Source: Ophiura sarsii
Lineage: Eukaryota; Echinodermata; Ophiuroidea; Amphilepidida; Ophiuridae
Assembly: GCA_035610835.1 (NCBI GenBank)
Contig: CM069455.1
Coordinates: forward strand, 47,423,308 to 47,487,307
Length of the DNA stretch: 64,000 nt
Direction of reading: 5' to 3'
Shown: positions 34,450-45,757 of the stretch, piece by piece
Layout: each line of letters opens with the position of its first letter
How positions within the stretch are numbered: position 1 is the stretch's first letter
Notes under the pieces: generated by a model
Seen by the model: the letters and a program-made list of their open reading frames with translations, nothing else
Told to the model about the DNA's origin: nothing
Database searches by the model: none
Program-made: the position numbers and the translations under genes

Positions 34450-35200
34450 CATTTCCACGTGGCTATCAGTTTTACCATATGAAGAGGTATTTTGCAAAAG
34501 GGCTATGGTGCATTTTTTCAAAAAATGAGTTTGATATAGAAATGTATAGGGAAAAATCATGTTTCAAGGGAACAAAGTCATTTTTTTCAAAAAGACCTAC
34601 ATCTCATTGTAAACAGCCATTGAAATTGTTGTTTTGTTGCAAAAAGGGCCTGTATCCAGAATTATATCGGGATACTCCATCTGTTTGTACATAAAGAAAA
34701 AATACCACACACAAAAAATCATTTATTTTAATCATTGAAAATAAATAAGTTTGATATTGAAATGTATAGGTCACAATCATGTTTCAAGGAAATAAAGTCA
34801 TTTTTTTCAAAAATACCTACATCTCATTGTAAACAGCCATTGAAGTTGTTGTTTTGTTGCAAAAGGCGAGTTTTGTTGCAAAAGGGCCTACATCCAAAAT
34901 TTCAAAAAATGTAAACATGATTTTAAAAAAAATTTAAAACTAGCACATTTAAAATTTATATCAATTTCAATTAGTATGTAGTGTACCTCTTTCATAATCC
35001 ATTCAGTTTTTCAATTGCTCAACTTGAATATTTAGAAACAGTTTTTTGACTTTTTCTCAATAAGAGCCAAAGTGGATGTAGGCCCTTTTGCAAAATACCT
35101 CTTCATATACAAATCAGATTTTTAGAAACCTTTCCCAACTTGTAAAGTCTTATCTCAAGAATTACTGAACTAATACTGTGCATGTTTGTACTTATTTATG
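34450..35200 (+). mobile_element. CGCGGC-ended repeat, interrupted copy
   Basis: Flanks of the MITE at 34479-35107: CACGTGGCTATCAGTTTTAC on the left and TACAAATCAGATTTTTAGAA + ACCTTTCCCAACTTGTAAAG on the right. The two sides are contiguous in the intact relatives at 46370-46622 and 49158-49410. This copy was split by the insertion, and its right part is truncated after about 35190. Confidence 0.7.
34479..35107. mobile_element. MITE with TGAAGAGGTATTTTGCAAAA termini, copy 1
   Basis: TGAAGAGGTATTTTGCAAAA at the left and its exact inverse at the right, flanked by TA/ATA. Inside, a block of about 150 bp (TTTGATATAGAAATGTATAG ... GTTGTTTTGTTGCAAAA) is repeated in direct orientation at about 34530 and 34750. 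A smaller relative lies at 45758-46034. Confidence 0.85.
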
Positions 35201-35982
35201 TAGCCCGTAGGAAATTGTTTGCACTTTTCCCCCTCTGATCATGTAGTACGGTATCTGAGACTATAGGTATAAAAGTCTCATATATATTATAGCAGTCCCT
35301 CTGTATCTTTATGACGTCATCTTCGATATATTTCCCCACATTAACCGACGCTGCGACATTTGAAGGGGGCGAACTTCAAATCCAAGCGTCAATTTATTTT
35401 GACAACAATAGCGACTATGAGTGCACCTAGGGGACCCGGCACAGGATATGGCCAGAAATGCACGTTATATATATAGTTCAGTTCAGCGAAAACAAACTTC
35501 TTTGCCTGTACCAGCTCGTACCTATCTGCCGCTGGGCGATGGTGCTGAGTGTAACATAGGAAACCCGCAAGGCAAAATGTAATTAATTGAATGGCATACA
35601 TTATTTGCTAGTGACTAAGTATACTACTAGGTTTTACAACGTTAATGCATTCTCCGACAAACACATGGCATAATTATTTCGACCTATTATAACAAGGTCC
35701 AATTAAGATGTTTTGCGCTGCATGTATAAGCCATATTGCAACTTTTTAAGGTCTAATAGCTTTCCGAATACTTAGGTACCGGTACGTAACTTGATGATCC
35801 AGGCTTTTTCATTTAATAATATTTTCCATACAAAATGTTATCTTCCCCGCAGCATCTCATTTGGATTCCTCTAGTAAGTAGCCACCATATTATCGTTCAA
35901 CTGTTGCATCGCTATCCCCCGATTTAGTGTGTTTGTGACTAGGCCTACGTGTTATTCTACCTTTTATAGCACCATGTCTATT
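35201..35982. other. Intergenic, nothing recognised
   Basis: No gene or repeat is supported until TATAGCACCATGTCTATTAC at 35965-35984, which already looks like satellite A. The minus-strand ORF at 35389-35601 has no recognisable features. Confidence 0.4.
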
Positions 35983-36236
35983 ACACTCTCAGAACAGGTA
36001 TTAAAAAACCATGGGTTAAAAGAATATTGGTTAAAAAAGTATACTACATTGGTTAAATATGATATCGTTGGTTAAAAATTACTTTTAATACTGCGTTGGT
36101 TAAAGAGTAAAAATATAATACATTTTTAGTTTATTCAACGTTGGTTAAGGCATCATAATTTTAACCAACAATAGTTCATAACAAGATTCCCGCCAAAGAA
36201 TTTCAATGGCGTGAAAATCTTGTGCACATATTATTA

Positions 36237-36437
36237 AGACCACGTCAGAATTTGTATTATCGTGTTATTTTCCGCCCCTGGTATATTGTGCCCGATATTG
36301 GACACATATGGTTTTACATTGGCGCTCTTCAATTGGCATTATGTTGGCAACTAATATCATTGTTCCAATATAATGGGCACAATATACCAGGGCGTAAAAT
36401 AACACGATTGATTTCATATACAAATTTGACGTGGTCT
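36237..36437. mobile_element. Nested MITE with AGACCACGTCA termini
   Basis: AGACCACGTCAGAATTTGTAT and TTATTTTCCGCCCCTGGTAT at the left are mirrored at the right (ATACCAGGGCGTAAAATAAC ... GACGTGGTCT). About 200 bp, nested in the ACACTCTCAG element. Confidence 0.8.
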
Positions 36438-36463
36438 AACAATTGTGGCCGCTATTAGGAGTT

Positions 36464-36496
36464 ATCACTTCCCGGCCTTTTGGCTAGGATCTCGTG
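36464..36496 (+). ncRNA. U2 snRNA 5'-end-like fragment
   Basis: ATCACTTCCCGGCCTTTTGG, continuing CTAGGATCTCGTG, resembles the universally conserved 5' end of U2 spliceosomal RNA (recalled as ATCGCTTCTCGGCCTTTTGG + CTAAGATCAAGTG), differing at about five of 33 positions. The similarity stops after that: the branch-point-binding region is absent. This is a fragment in a transposon, not a U2 gene. Confidence 0.5.
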
Positions 36497-36824
36497 CCTT
36501 GTCCTTTGCCTTCGCCTGCCCCTTGTCCTGGCCACGGGTTGTCGCCAATATTGAAAGCCAATATTGGGCCAATGAAACATCAATATTGTAATGTTGTCTG
36601 GGTTAAAGTTTAGCAAAAAATAATAAAAGTTTAACTAACTTTTTTAACCAACTACTGTTGGTTAAAACATATTAACCAACAAATGATTAAAAATTGTAAC
36701 CAACCACAGGTTAAAGTTTAACCAACAGCTGCTGCTGTTGGTTACGGTTTTATCAAACCAATTGTGTGGTTCACCTGGTAACCTCCCGTTGGTTATCTTT
36801 AACCTTTGTCCTGAGAGTGTTGGT

Positions 36825-37906
36825 ATCTATGTTAACAGTGCGTGTTGCTAAATCATACATACCCTTGATAAGTGATAGCATAATGCTATATGTTGGGGTG
36901 TGTGTGTGTTGCTATCTGCCACTAAAAGCCTCATATCTATGGCGTGTGTTGCTATCTACCCCCTGTTAGTACCATATGTTACAGCGTGTGTTGCTATCTA
37001 CCCCTAATCCACATTACAGTGTATTGCTATCTACCCCTGATAGCAATATATCTATTCTACAGTGCGTGTTGTTATCTACCCCTGATAGTACCATATCTAT
37101 ATTACAGAGTAGTGTGTTGCCATGATATCATCATATCTATCATGTCTACCCCGGATAGCATCATATCTATATCATGTTAATTGTGTGTTGCTACCCCTGA
37201 TAGCACCATATCTATACAGAGTAGCGTGTTGCCATGATAGCATCATATCTATCATGTCTACACCGGATAGCATCATATCTATATCATGTTAATTGTGTGT
37301 TGCTACCCCTGATAGCACCATATCTATACAGAGTAGTGTGTTGCCATGATAGCATCATATCTATCATGTCTACACCGGATAGCATCATATCTATATCATG
37401 TTAATTGTGTGTTGCTACCCCTGATAGCACCATATCTATACAGAGTAGTGTGTTGCCATGATAGCATCATATCTATCATGTCTACACCGGATAGCATCAT
37501 ATCTATATCATGTTAATTGTGTGTTGCTACCCCTGATAGCACCATATCTATACAGAGTAGTGTGTTGCCATGATAGCATCATATCTATCATGTCTACACC
37601 GGATAGCATCATATCTATATCATGTTAATTGTGTGTTGCTACCCCTGATAGCACCATATCTATATTACAGTGCGTGTTGCTATCTACCCCGGATAGCACT
37701 GTACCGGTATCTATTCTATTACAGTGCGTGTTGCTATATACCCATGATTGCACCATATCCATATTACAGTGGTCTGTTGCCACCCATGACTAGCGCCGTA
37801 TCTTTGTAACATATGTGTGGCTATTTACCCCTGATAACACCATATCTATATCTATATTACATGCGTGTTGCTATCTACCCCTGATAGCACCATATTTATG
37901 TTACAT
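36825..37906 (+). repeat. Satellite A array, forward, with a 112-bp higher-order repeat
   Basis: Tandem units of about 43-45 bp with the consensus GTTGCTATCTACCCCTGATA + GCACCATATCTATATTACAGT. The core TGCTATC-TACCCCT-GATAGCA is a dyad with 7-bp arms. Between about 37085 and 37665 the units are organised in a higher-order repeat: ATCATGTTAATTGTGTGTTG recurs at 37171, 37283, 37395, 37507 and 37619, exactly 112 bp apart. The ORFs here (YLPLIAPYLYY-like) are shadows of the period. Confidence 0.95.
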
Positions 37907-38373
37907 ATCGTCAGCCTACTTCGATAATTGCCTAACTCACTTTTCATCGAAATTGAGTTTTTTGCATAAATCATGACTTCATTACATTATGCACATGCTG
38001 TAATAATATCTAAGTCATTGACAAATCAAAAGTGTTGATGAATGCACAATTGCAATTCTGCCTAAGTCAGCATTGTGAGTTGTAATATTGCAGATTGCAA
38101 TAATTATGTAAAATGTTTAAAATGGGTCATATTAACTCGTTTTTATTAGGCCTATAACAATCCACATTTTACTTAAGGTAGTATCCCCAACCTAATTCTA
38201 TCCAACAGGTACTGCTCCTGTTGGAATTCACCTGTACTATTCATGGTGTTATTCAACATATCATCAGCCTGCTTCGATAACTGCCTAACTCACTTTTCCT
38301 ATTTTTGTTGTTAAGTTTTCTCAAAAACTAGAAAAAATGAGTTAGGCAATTATCGAAGCAGGCTGACGATATT
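37907..38373. mobile_element. MITE, ATCGTCAGCCTGCTTCGATA family, inside satellite A
   Basis: ATATCGTCAGCCTACTTCGATA at the left and the inverse TATCGAAGCAGGCTGACGATAT at the right, with satellite A on both sides. An additional internal left-type end (ATCATCAGCCTGCTTCGATA, 38263) suggests a short copy (38263-38373) joined to or nested at the right side of a longer one. Confidence 0.85.
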
Positions 38374-38495
38374 GTGTGTTGCTATAGCGCCATATCTATG
38401 TTATATACATGTGTGTTGCTATCTACCCCTGATAGCGCCAAATCCATTACAGTGTGTGTTGCTATCTACCCCTGATAACAATATACACCTACACA
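38374..38495 (+). repeat. Satellite A, short forward block
   Basis: Two to three units with GTGTGTTGCTATCTACCCCT continuing the array after the MITE. Confidence 0.85.
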
Positions 38496-39062
38496 GAAAG
38501 TCCCGGACCAGGTGCTTTGGGGTTGGCTTATTCAAAATAGATAATCGGTACCAAAAATCTGAGATAAACATTAAATGAGCAAATTTCTTCTCCGCAGTTT
38601 GATACCTCATTCAACAAAATCGAATGGATACTTTTAAAGTTATGGCGATTTCAATGACCGCGCATAACAACAGGAAAGTTGCACTTTAGCCTATAGGTAT
38701 AATAGGAAATCATTGATTTGTGTGTGATAATGCAGTAAAAATGTGTGTGTAAAGACTCACAGCTAATCAGCAAAAGAGTTTTAAAATTTTCACCGCTAGT
38801 CACACCCTTTATACCGCAATCACTCCAGACCCATTCACCCACATCCCTACGTGCAATCGCCTCCAAACGTGGACGTAGTTTAGAACTATCCAACCGAGGA
38901 CGGTGTGTATCACATTTTAATCGACATAACGAGGACGTTTGTTACACCTTTTTTTTTTACAAAAGTGTATCTACCAACCGTGGACGGTATTGGTACCTGT
39001 GTGACCGAGGACCATGTTCAGAACATGTTCTATATCTGTTACATTTGAACACGTTCTGCAGT
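38496..39062. other. Unclassified insertion in satellite A
   Basis: Non-satellite DNA between two satellite blocks. It contains three related words (AACGTGGACG, AACCGAGGACGGTGTG, AACCGTGGACGGTATTGG) around 38868-39000 and an AACATGTTC/GAACACGTTC pair near 39020-39055. No termini or gene could be recognised. The position suggests an old insertion. Confidence 0.4.
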
Positions 39063-39153
39063 TTTTGCAGTGTATACCCACGATAGCACCATATCCATAT
39101 TACCGTGCGTGTTGCTATCTATGACTAATACCGTATTTTAGCGTTTGAACACT
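39063..39153 (+). repeat. Satellite A, short forward block
   Basis: CACGATAGCACCATATCCAT and GCGTGTTGCTATCTATGACT mark one to two units directly left of the large inverted-repeat element. Confidence 0.8.
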
Positions 39154-40609
39154 AGGCATTTAGGAATTAAGAGCAACTTTGCGTACCAATCAAAGAAAAT
39201 CAAAAAATGTTGGCAGACTTCAATTTTTTATTTTTTTAAATTTTTTAATGTCAGGGTGCAGCATTGGTCAAAGTCTATAAAAATCCTAATTAGGTCACCG
39301 CTGGACATTCGTTACCATAGCAACGGCCAAAATATCAAAATGACACGTTTTGGCCTATTTCAGCACTTTTATAAGGCTAAAATATTTCAAACTTTTAAGA
39401 TTCACCATATGTAGGGAAAGTAGAGGTAGAACTTGACAGTCACACCACATGATTTACAACACATAAGCTTTCTAGAAATGCAGTTCTCAAACAACCATCA
39501 TGGCCTACTTGGGTTATACCATTGTTTGAAATAGGGGTGTTTTTGGTAAATATTTATTTCCTGAAATATAGCAATGTTCAACGAGCTGTAAACCCCAAAG
39601 TGGTGCTTTTTAAAAATTTATATTATCAATGTGGCTAGACTAGGTAGTACTTTACCTAAATAAACAAAAACAAGTTTCGGTAATTTTGACAGAGGCAAAC
39701 AGTGTTGCCTGAAAGTTTGACATTTTCCCATAAAATAACAGTGTTTTTTGGGGGGAAATGAGCCCCTACGAATGTTTTAACAGGAAACCAAGCATCACAA
39801 AGTACCTTTAAACACTTATTCTCAAGCAATGACCCATTCTTAAGACTGTTCTGCAGCATATATTTTGTAGTAATATCCAAAATGGCCCCCAGAAGCCATC
39901 TTGGAATTGAGAAAATCACATAACTTCTGGACACATTAACCCAGAGACAAGATTGAGGTATCTCTTTTGACTAATTTTATGGCTAGGAATCTAATACGGT
40001 GGTTATTTTATGATTTGGAGGCTGTATTCAGCATGAAATACAAGATGGCTGCCAGCGGCCATCTTGGAATTGATAAAATCGCATAACATTTGAACATCTT
40101 AACCAGGACACGTTATTTAGGTGTCTGTTTTGACTAACGCTATGCCTTGGAATCCTATATACAGTAGTTATTTTATTATTCTGAAACATAATGTAGATGT
40201 TGCTCTCATCTTTATTATATGAAATTATTCTAAAACTTACTAGTATTTAATGACATGTATGGGCTAATTGTACTCATTATGAAAGATTCAAGATGGCTAC
40301 TTGACGACTATTTTAGAAATGTTATGATGTTCTTAAATATGATAAAGGGGCATTTCTTCAATAATTCCACAATGCTGAATACATTCCAGAGGCAAGTTTT
40401 TCAATCATTTTCAGTATAAAAGCCCCAAAATCATGGGTGGATTTCAGTTACAAAATCCTGTACTGTTGCTGACCATGAATAATTGTTGCAAATGTTAAGG
40501 ACAAATAAAAAGTATGATAAAACACGGTAGCTGCTTTAATTAACAAATTTTACTTTACAAATTTTAGTTTTTAACGATAAAAAACTTTAGAAGAATGCAA
40601 TACAATGCA

Positions 40610-40770
40610 TCACTCTAGTTTCGTTTTTGGTCTTTAACCCTTACCCCGGCGGAGATATTTTGGTGTGGATCAGGAGGAGGGGGGAACATTGAGGGATTTT
40701 GAACAAACAAACCACCGCGGTCCGACTCTGATTCGATCCGCGGACCTTCTGCACGCCCCACGCGCGCTCC
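40610..40770 (-). mobile_element. Degenerate SINE-like fragment
   Basis: On the minus strand, GTGCAGAAGGTCCGCGGATCGAATC aligns with GTGCAATAGGTCCCTGGATCAAATC of the SINE at 6640-6790. A G-poor spacer and a GGTAAGGGTTAA tail follow. The box A part is poor. Confidence 0.4.
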
Positions 40771-40999
40771 TAAAAACACACAAGACAGGAGCTTACGATA
40801 TAGGCCTACATGATATAAATGGCACATGAAATTCGCCAGTTACGCTCGATACTGTTACAATTCTTCCAGATATATCGAGCGATACTGGAACGTGTTTATG
40901 TGTTGGTATATTGAAAGCCAAACCATACTGACCAATTACAGTTTGCATCCACCCATCTTCTTTATAAGAAAGTGTGTGGTAGAATACTTAAAATAGCTA

Positions 41000-41345
41000 C
41001 TATGTTTTAATAATAGTATAATAACAAGCATTTAAAAAGCGCTCTACAAAGAACACAATACAGCGCTTAACAATATCAAACAACATTATATACAAGAAAA
41101 ATGCAAAGAAAATAATATACACAAGTCATGCAAAGATAAAAAATCAGTACTTGGGAAACAAATTCGTTTTTAACCGGCGTTTGAAGATACAGACGGACGG
41201 GCCTCTCTGATGCTGACCGGGAGCTGATTCCAAAGTCAGGGCCACATAATAATGATAATAATAAACAGGCATTTAAAAGACGCATTTCAAACCGTAAGGA
41301 AACTCAATGCGCCGCACAAAGATAAAATTTATCAATTAAAAATTA
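41000..41345. repeat. Unclassified interspersed repeat, two related halves
   Basis: AAGCATTTAAAAAGCGCTCTAC (41029) and AGGCATTTAAAAGACGCATT (41269) begin related segments. Between them lies GGCGTTTGAAGATACAGACG + GACGGGCCTCTCTGATGCTGACCGGGAGCTG. I associate such wording with dispersed repeats of marine invertebrates, but the class cannot be named from this sequence. Confidence 0.35.
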
Positions 41346-43789
41346 AAAATTAAGAAAACGCACAACCTTTACAACCATAAAATACCATAACAAATTAACA
41401 AACTATATAAATGAGTAAAAGGCAAAACACAATTGAAGCGCAAAAGTCAATATAGATACAGATTTGCCAAATTACGATCTAGTGAAAAGACATGAACGGA
41501 ATTATCACCAGCTTGATGTTTAAATAGAGGCACAAAAATCCTGGTAGCATCAGAAGAGGGGCGAATTCGGGGTCTGCTATCTTCATTTAACACACATGAT
41601 TTTTCTTTCTGTTTTGCCTTGCTACATTTTAAACTTGCCAAGACAATTCAAGTTTGCTAGCAACAGCTGACTTCTGTAACTTGAATCCACCCATGGATGC
41701 TTTTATACTAAACATGATCTCAAAATGATTGACACCCGTTTGCCTCTGTAATGGATTTCTCATAGTCCATTATGATACCCTTTCATCATCACTAAGTTAG
41801 TTTGGCTCAAAAGAAATGCACCATAAATGTTCTAAAATGGTTGTTGGTGGCTTTATTTGATATCCATGCTGAGAATAATTAACTCTTACAGGGAATCCTA
41901 GACAGATTATTTCATGAACATTAAATTATTCAAGAGCAACATCTATTGTGTTTCTAGGTTGAATGGTTCGGCCGATATGGTCCCACACCACCAAATAAGT
42001 ACCCTATTGCTTTGTGTGGTTTAGAGGTCAAGTTCGTGTTAATTTGTCTCACCTTAAAGAGCTAACTGGTTCATTCAAATCATTGTTTTTGTTGAAGATC
42101 AAGATGTCTTCTGCTTAAAAACAATCCCTTTTGTGGGGGTTAACCGGCATTTTCCCCCGCTACAGGCCAATGATCTATCTTAGGTACGATAGGCTGCCTA
42201 TATTCTAAGATCCGGGATTTTTTTTGCTCTAAATTGGTGGAAACAGTGACATCATGTAAAATAATAACAATCATGAACAAGCTAGAGATTTCGGGCCTAA
42301 TATGGAAGAAATAACCTACAAATGTCAAATTATGAAACATTTAAGGTACATTACAGCAATTTTTACCTTTTCTAGGATGTTAAATTTAGACTTATGGTGG
42401 GGTCTTTCTTGATTTCAAACACTGCCGGATTTTGCCAGAATGCAAAATATGATTTGGTGGTGTGCACTCTTATGAAAATCTAGATATACAAGTGTCAGTC
42501 TTCTTGGAATTATAATGTTGAAGGCATACCATAATAATACAATAATCACTGTTTTGGATTCCAGGGCATAAAGTTAGTCAAAAAAGACACAGAAATTATA
42601 GAATTTCGTCAATTCCAAAGATGGCTGCCAGCAGCCATCTTGGATTTCATGCTGAATTATAAAAATTATAAACTATCCACCGTAATAGATTCATAGGCAT
42701 AATTAACATACACATATCATTATATCAATCATGTCTCCAGGTTTATGTCTAGAAGTCAAAAACATTTTCTACATTTCAAAATGGCCTCTGGCGGCCATTT
42801 TGGATATTGCTGTATCCCAGCTGTCTGCAGTTGCCCAACCTTTTGCGAGGGGAATAGGAGCTAATTTTGTTTCTTAATACCCTATAGTATCAAAACCCAC
42901 CCTTAACCTACCTTTGCTTTCCCTGGATCACTGAATATGACCCTACTAATGGTTATGAGCAACAGCTTCATTGAGGGCGTTTAATCTGGCAACGCTGTTG
43001 TTTAAATACTATCAAATCATGTCCAACTTAATGCTGAATTGATACAAATATCATTTGAATGCATATCAATCCTTATCAGAATTTTCTATGAAAGTCAATC
43101 CTGAAAATCCCTATTTTTCACAATGAATTAAATGTCAATAAACCGAAAAAGTGCAAGGTTCCTGGCAACACTGCTCTCCGGTACAACAATTACCGAAACT
43201 TTTTTTTCTTGAAACATGTAGACCAACATCCTGTCTATTGACCCTGAACAGGCTAATTTAAAAAAAGCACCACTTTAGGGGTTATGTCATTTTTACAACC
43301 TTCACTTTTTGCAAAATTAAAATTAATCAAAACACCCCTATTCTACAAAATGGTTTAACCCACATTGAAAAATTGAAAGTTAATGTTGACATCATTTTTG
43401 AAAAAGACAAGGATGGCTACTTCACTGTATAAAAGAAAGGGACTGTAATGCATGTTCTTCATACAGAAATATGACCTAATACTTACGTTTTTTTAAAGTT
43501 GTGAAATGGGTAAAATAGTGAAAATTGGGTAATTTCATATATTGGCCGTTGCCATGGCAACCAAAGGTATATTGGTAATTTTTTCACCAAATATATACAT
43601 GTTGACCAAAGGTCTAAACATGTGCAAAGTATAAAGGAAATTGATATTTTAAAGTCTGCCACCACTTCTTTGATTTTTACACACAAGGTCTCTTAAACAC
43701 TTGGCATTTAACCATTAGACACTTGAATGTGTTTAGCCATTAATTTTTTAATTTTTTTTAATTAAATGTTTAATTCCTAAACACCCTTT

Positions 43790-44255
43790 TGCAGTGTACA
43801 TGTGTGTTGCTATCTACCCCTGAGCACCATATTTATATTCAGTGCGTGTTGCTATCTACCCACGATAGCACCATATCTATGTTACACGTGTGTTGCTATC
43901 TACTCTGATAGCACCATCCATATTGTGTGTTGCTATCTACCCCTATATCATGAATTCGAATGCTTTTAAATCATGAATCTGAATAGGAAACATGAATTTA
44001 TTGGTATAAAATGTACAATGAACACAATGAAATGGTAATTGGGCCTGATGGTTCAATACTTTGTTGACAACACAGTGATAAATTTCAAGCTTCCAGGGGA
44101 GAAATACTTTTGCGCGGCAGTGCAGATATGGTGCTATCAGGGGTAGCCACACACACTGTGTAATGTATACAGTGCTTATAGGGGTAGATAGCAACACACA
44201 AAATCCACCCAACACTAATGAGAACTACCCAACCCTTTGAAGTGTGCGAAATGTA
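43790..44255 (+). repeat. Satellite A with an inverted segment
   Basis: Forward units (GTGTTGCTATCTACCCCTGA) at about 43800-43950, non-satellite DNA at about 43950-44120, then two reverse-oriented units (GGTGCTATCAGGGGTAGCCA, GGGGTAGATAGCAACACA) at 44130-44200. The orientation change lies within 200 bp. Confidence 0.8.
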
Positions 44256-44263
44256 CGTCCGAT

Positions 44264-44634
44264 CAGGGGCGGACTGGCCACTGTGGCGTTTTGGCGATCG
44301 CCACATGGGCCGCTTGTTTCTGGGCCTCTCAGGGCCGGTTGGGCCTCTCAGGGCCGGTTGGGCCTCTCAGGGCCGGTTACGCGAAATTTTGTGACCGTGC
44401 GAAATTTTTTGAATGTGCGATATTTTGTGACCGTGCGAAATTTTGTGACCGTGCGAAATTTTGTGACCGTGCGAAATTTTTGACTGTGCGAAATTTTGTG
44501 ACCGTGCGAATTTGTTTGACCGTGCGAGGTGACTGACTTGGAAAAAATTTGGGGCAACCTTTTACAAAAATTTACTCGCCTGGGCCGCTTTAATTATTTC
44601 GCCACGGCCGCTTTCTGGTCCCAGTCCGCCCCTG
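44264..44634. mobile_element. hAT-type MITE with two internal minisatellites
   Basis: CGTCCGAT is duplicated exactly at 44256-44263 and 44635-44642. The termini are CAGGGGCGGACTGGCCA and the inverse of TGGTCCCAGTCCGCCCCTG. Inside, an 18-bp unit GGCCTCTCAGGGCCGGTT occurs three times. A second 18-bp unit, GTGACCGTGCGAAATTTT, occurs about eight times with small changes. ORFs reading NFVTVR.. repeats are shadows. Confidence 0.95.
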
Positions 44635-44642
44635 CGTCCGAT

Positions 44643-45757
44643 CTTACGGAATTGCCCATGATAGTATAGTGTGTATTGCTATATCTACCCCTGATAGCAC
44701 TATATCCATCTCCTATAGGCCTAGCACCATTACAGTGTATGTTGCTATCTAACCCTGATAAAGCACCATATATGTCATAGTGTGTAGCACTATCTACACC
44801 TGATAGCACCATATCTATAATATGACAGTATGTGTTGCTATCTACCCCGGGTAGTACCATATTACAGTGTATGTTGATAGATATACCCCCTGATGACACC
44901 ATATATATATTACAGTGTGTGTATCTACCCCCGATAGCACTATATCCATATTACATTGTGTTGCTATATTATACCCCTGATAGCACCATATTTATAATAC
45001 AGTGTGTGTAGCTATCTACCCCTGATATCACCATACATATTACAGTGTGTGTATCTACCCCCATAGCACCATATCGATATTACACTGTGTTGCTATCTAC
45101 CCCTGATAGCACCATTAAGTAAAGTGTGTGTTGCTATGTACCCCCTGATAGCGTGTGTTGCTACCCATGATAGCACCATAACTATAATACAATGTGTGTT
45201 GCTATCTACCCCTGATAGCATCATATCTATATTACAGTGTGTGTTGCTATATAACCCTATACGCACCATATATTTATATTAACATTCTGAGAAATCTGCC
45301 TCTGACAATTGTCACATTTTTTAAAGTGTGTGTTGCTATACCCCTGATAGCACTGTATTACAGTGTGTATTGTCATTACCATATCCATTGCTATAGCAAC
45401 ATATCACAGTGTATGTTGCTATACCCTATCTATATTACAGTGTTGCTATCTATATACCCCTGATAGCACCATATCTATATAATACAGTATGTGTTGCTAT
45501 AGCTATATACCCTGGTATAGCACCATATCTATATTACAGTGCATGTGTGTTGCTATCTACCCATGATAACACCATATATCACAGTGTGTGAGGGCCCCGA
45601 TAGCACTATATCCATATTACATTGTGTTGCCATTTTATATACCCCTGATAGCACCATATCTATAATACAATGTGTGTTGCATGTCCCCCCCTGATAGCAC
45701 CATATCTATGTTATAGCGTGTGTTGCTATCTACCCCTGATGGCACCATACATGTATA
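44643..45757 (+). repeat. Satellite A array, forward, diverged
   Basis: About two dozen units of GTGTGTTGCTATCTACCCCT + GATAGCACCATATCTATATTACA, with substantial indels and substitutions between neighbours. The dyad core stays recognisable in most units. Confidence 0.9.

Larger units (their letters stand above)
35983..36820. mobile_element. MITE with ACACTCTCAG termini inside satellite A
   Basis: ACACTCTCAGAACAGG at the left and the inverse (TTTGTCCTGAGAGTGT) at the right. The interior is built from many GTTGGTTAAA words in the left half and their inverse TTAACCAAC in the right half. Satellite-A sequence lies on both sides, so the element is an insertion. It contains a nested MITE (36237-36437) and a U2-like stretch (36464-36496). 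Confidence 0.8.
39154..43785. mobile_element. 4.6-kb element with about 1.2-kb inverted ends, inserted in satellite A
   Basis: GCATTTAGGAATTAA at the left faces TTAATTCCTAAACACC at the right. Inverted similarity continues for about 1.2 kb. GGCAGACTTCAA (39213) faces 43657-43668. CCATAGCAACGGCCAA (39315) faces TTGGCCGTTGCCATGGCAAC (43541). The AAAGTGGTGCTTTTTAAA block (39597) faces 43262-43277. The AAGATGGCTGCCAGCGGCCATCTTGGA block (40043) faces 42614-42643. The centre (about 40400-42400) has no recognisable gene; it holds a SINE-like piece and an unclassified repeat. Satellite A flanks both sides. Arms that long are rare in MITEs; a deleted derivative of a large DNA transposon or a foldback element is possible. 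Confidence 0.75.
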
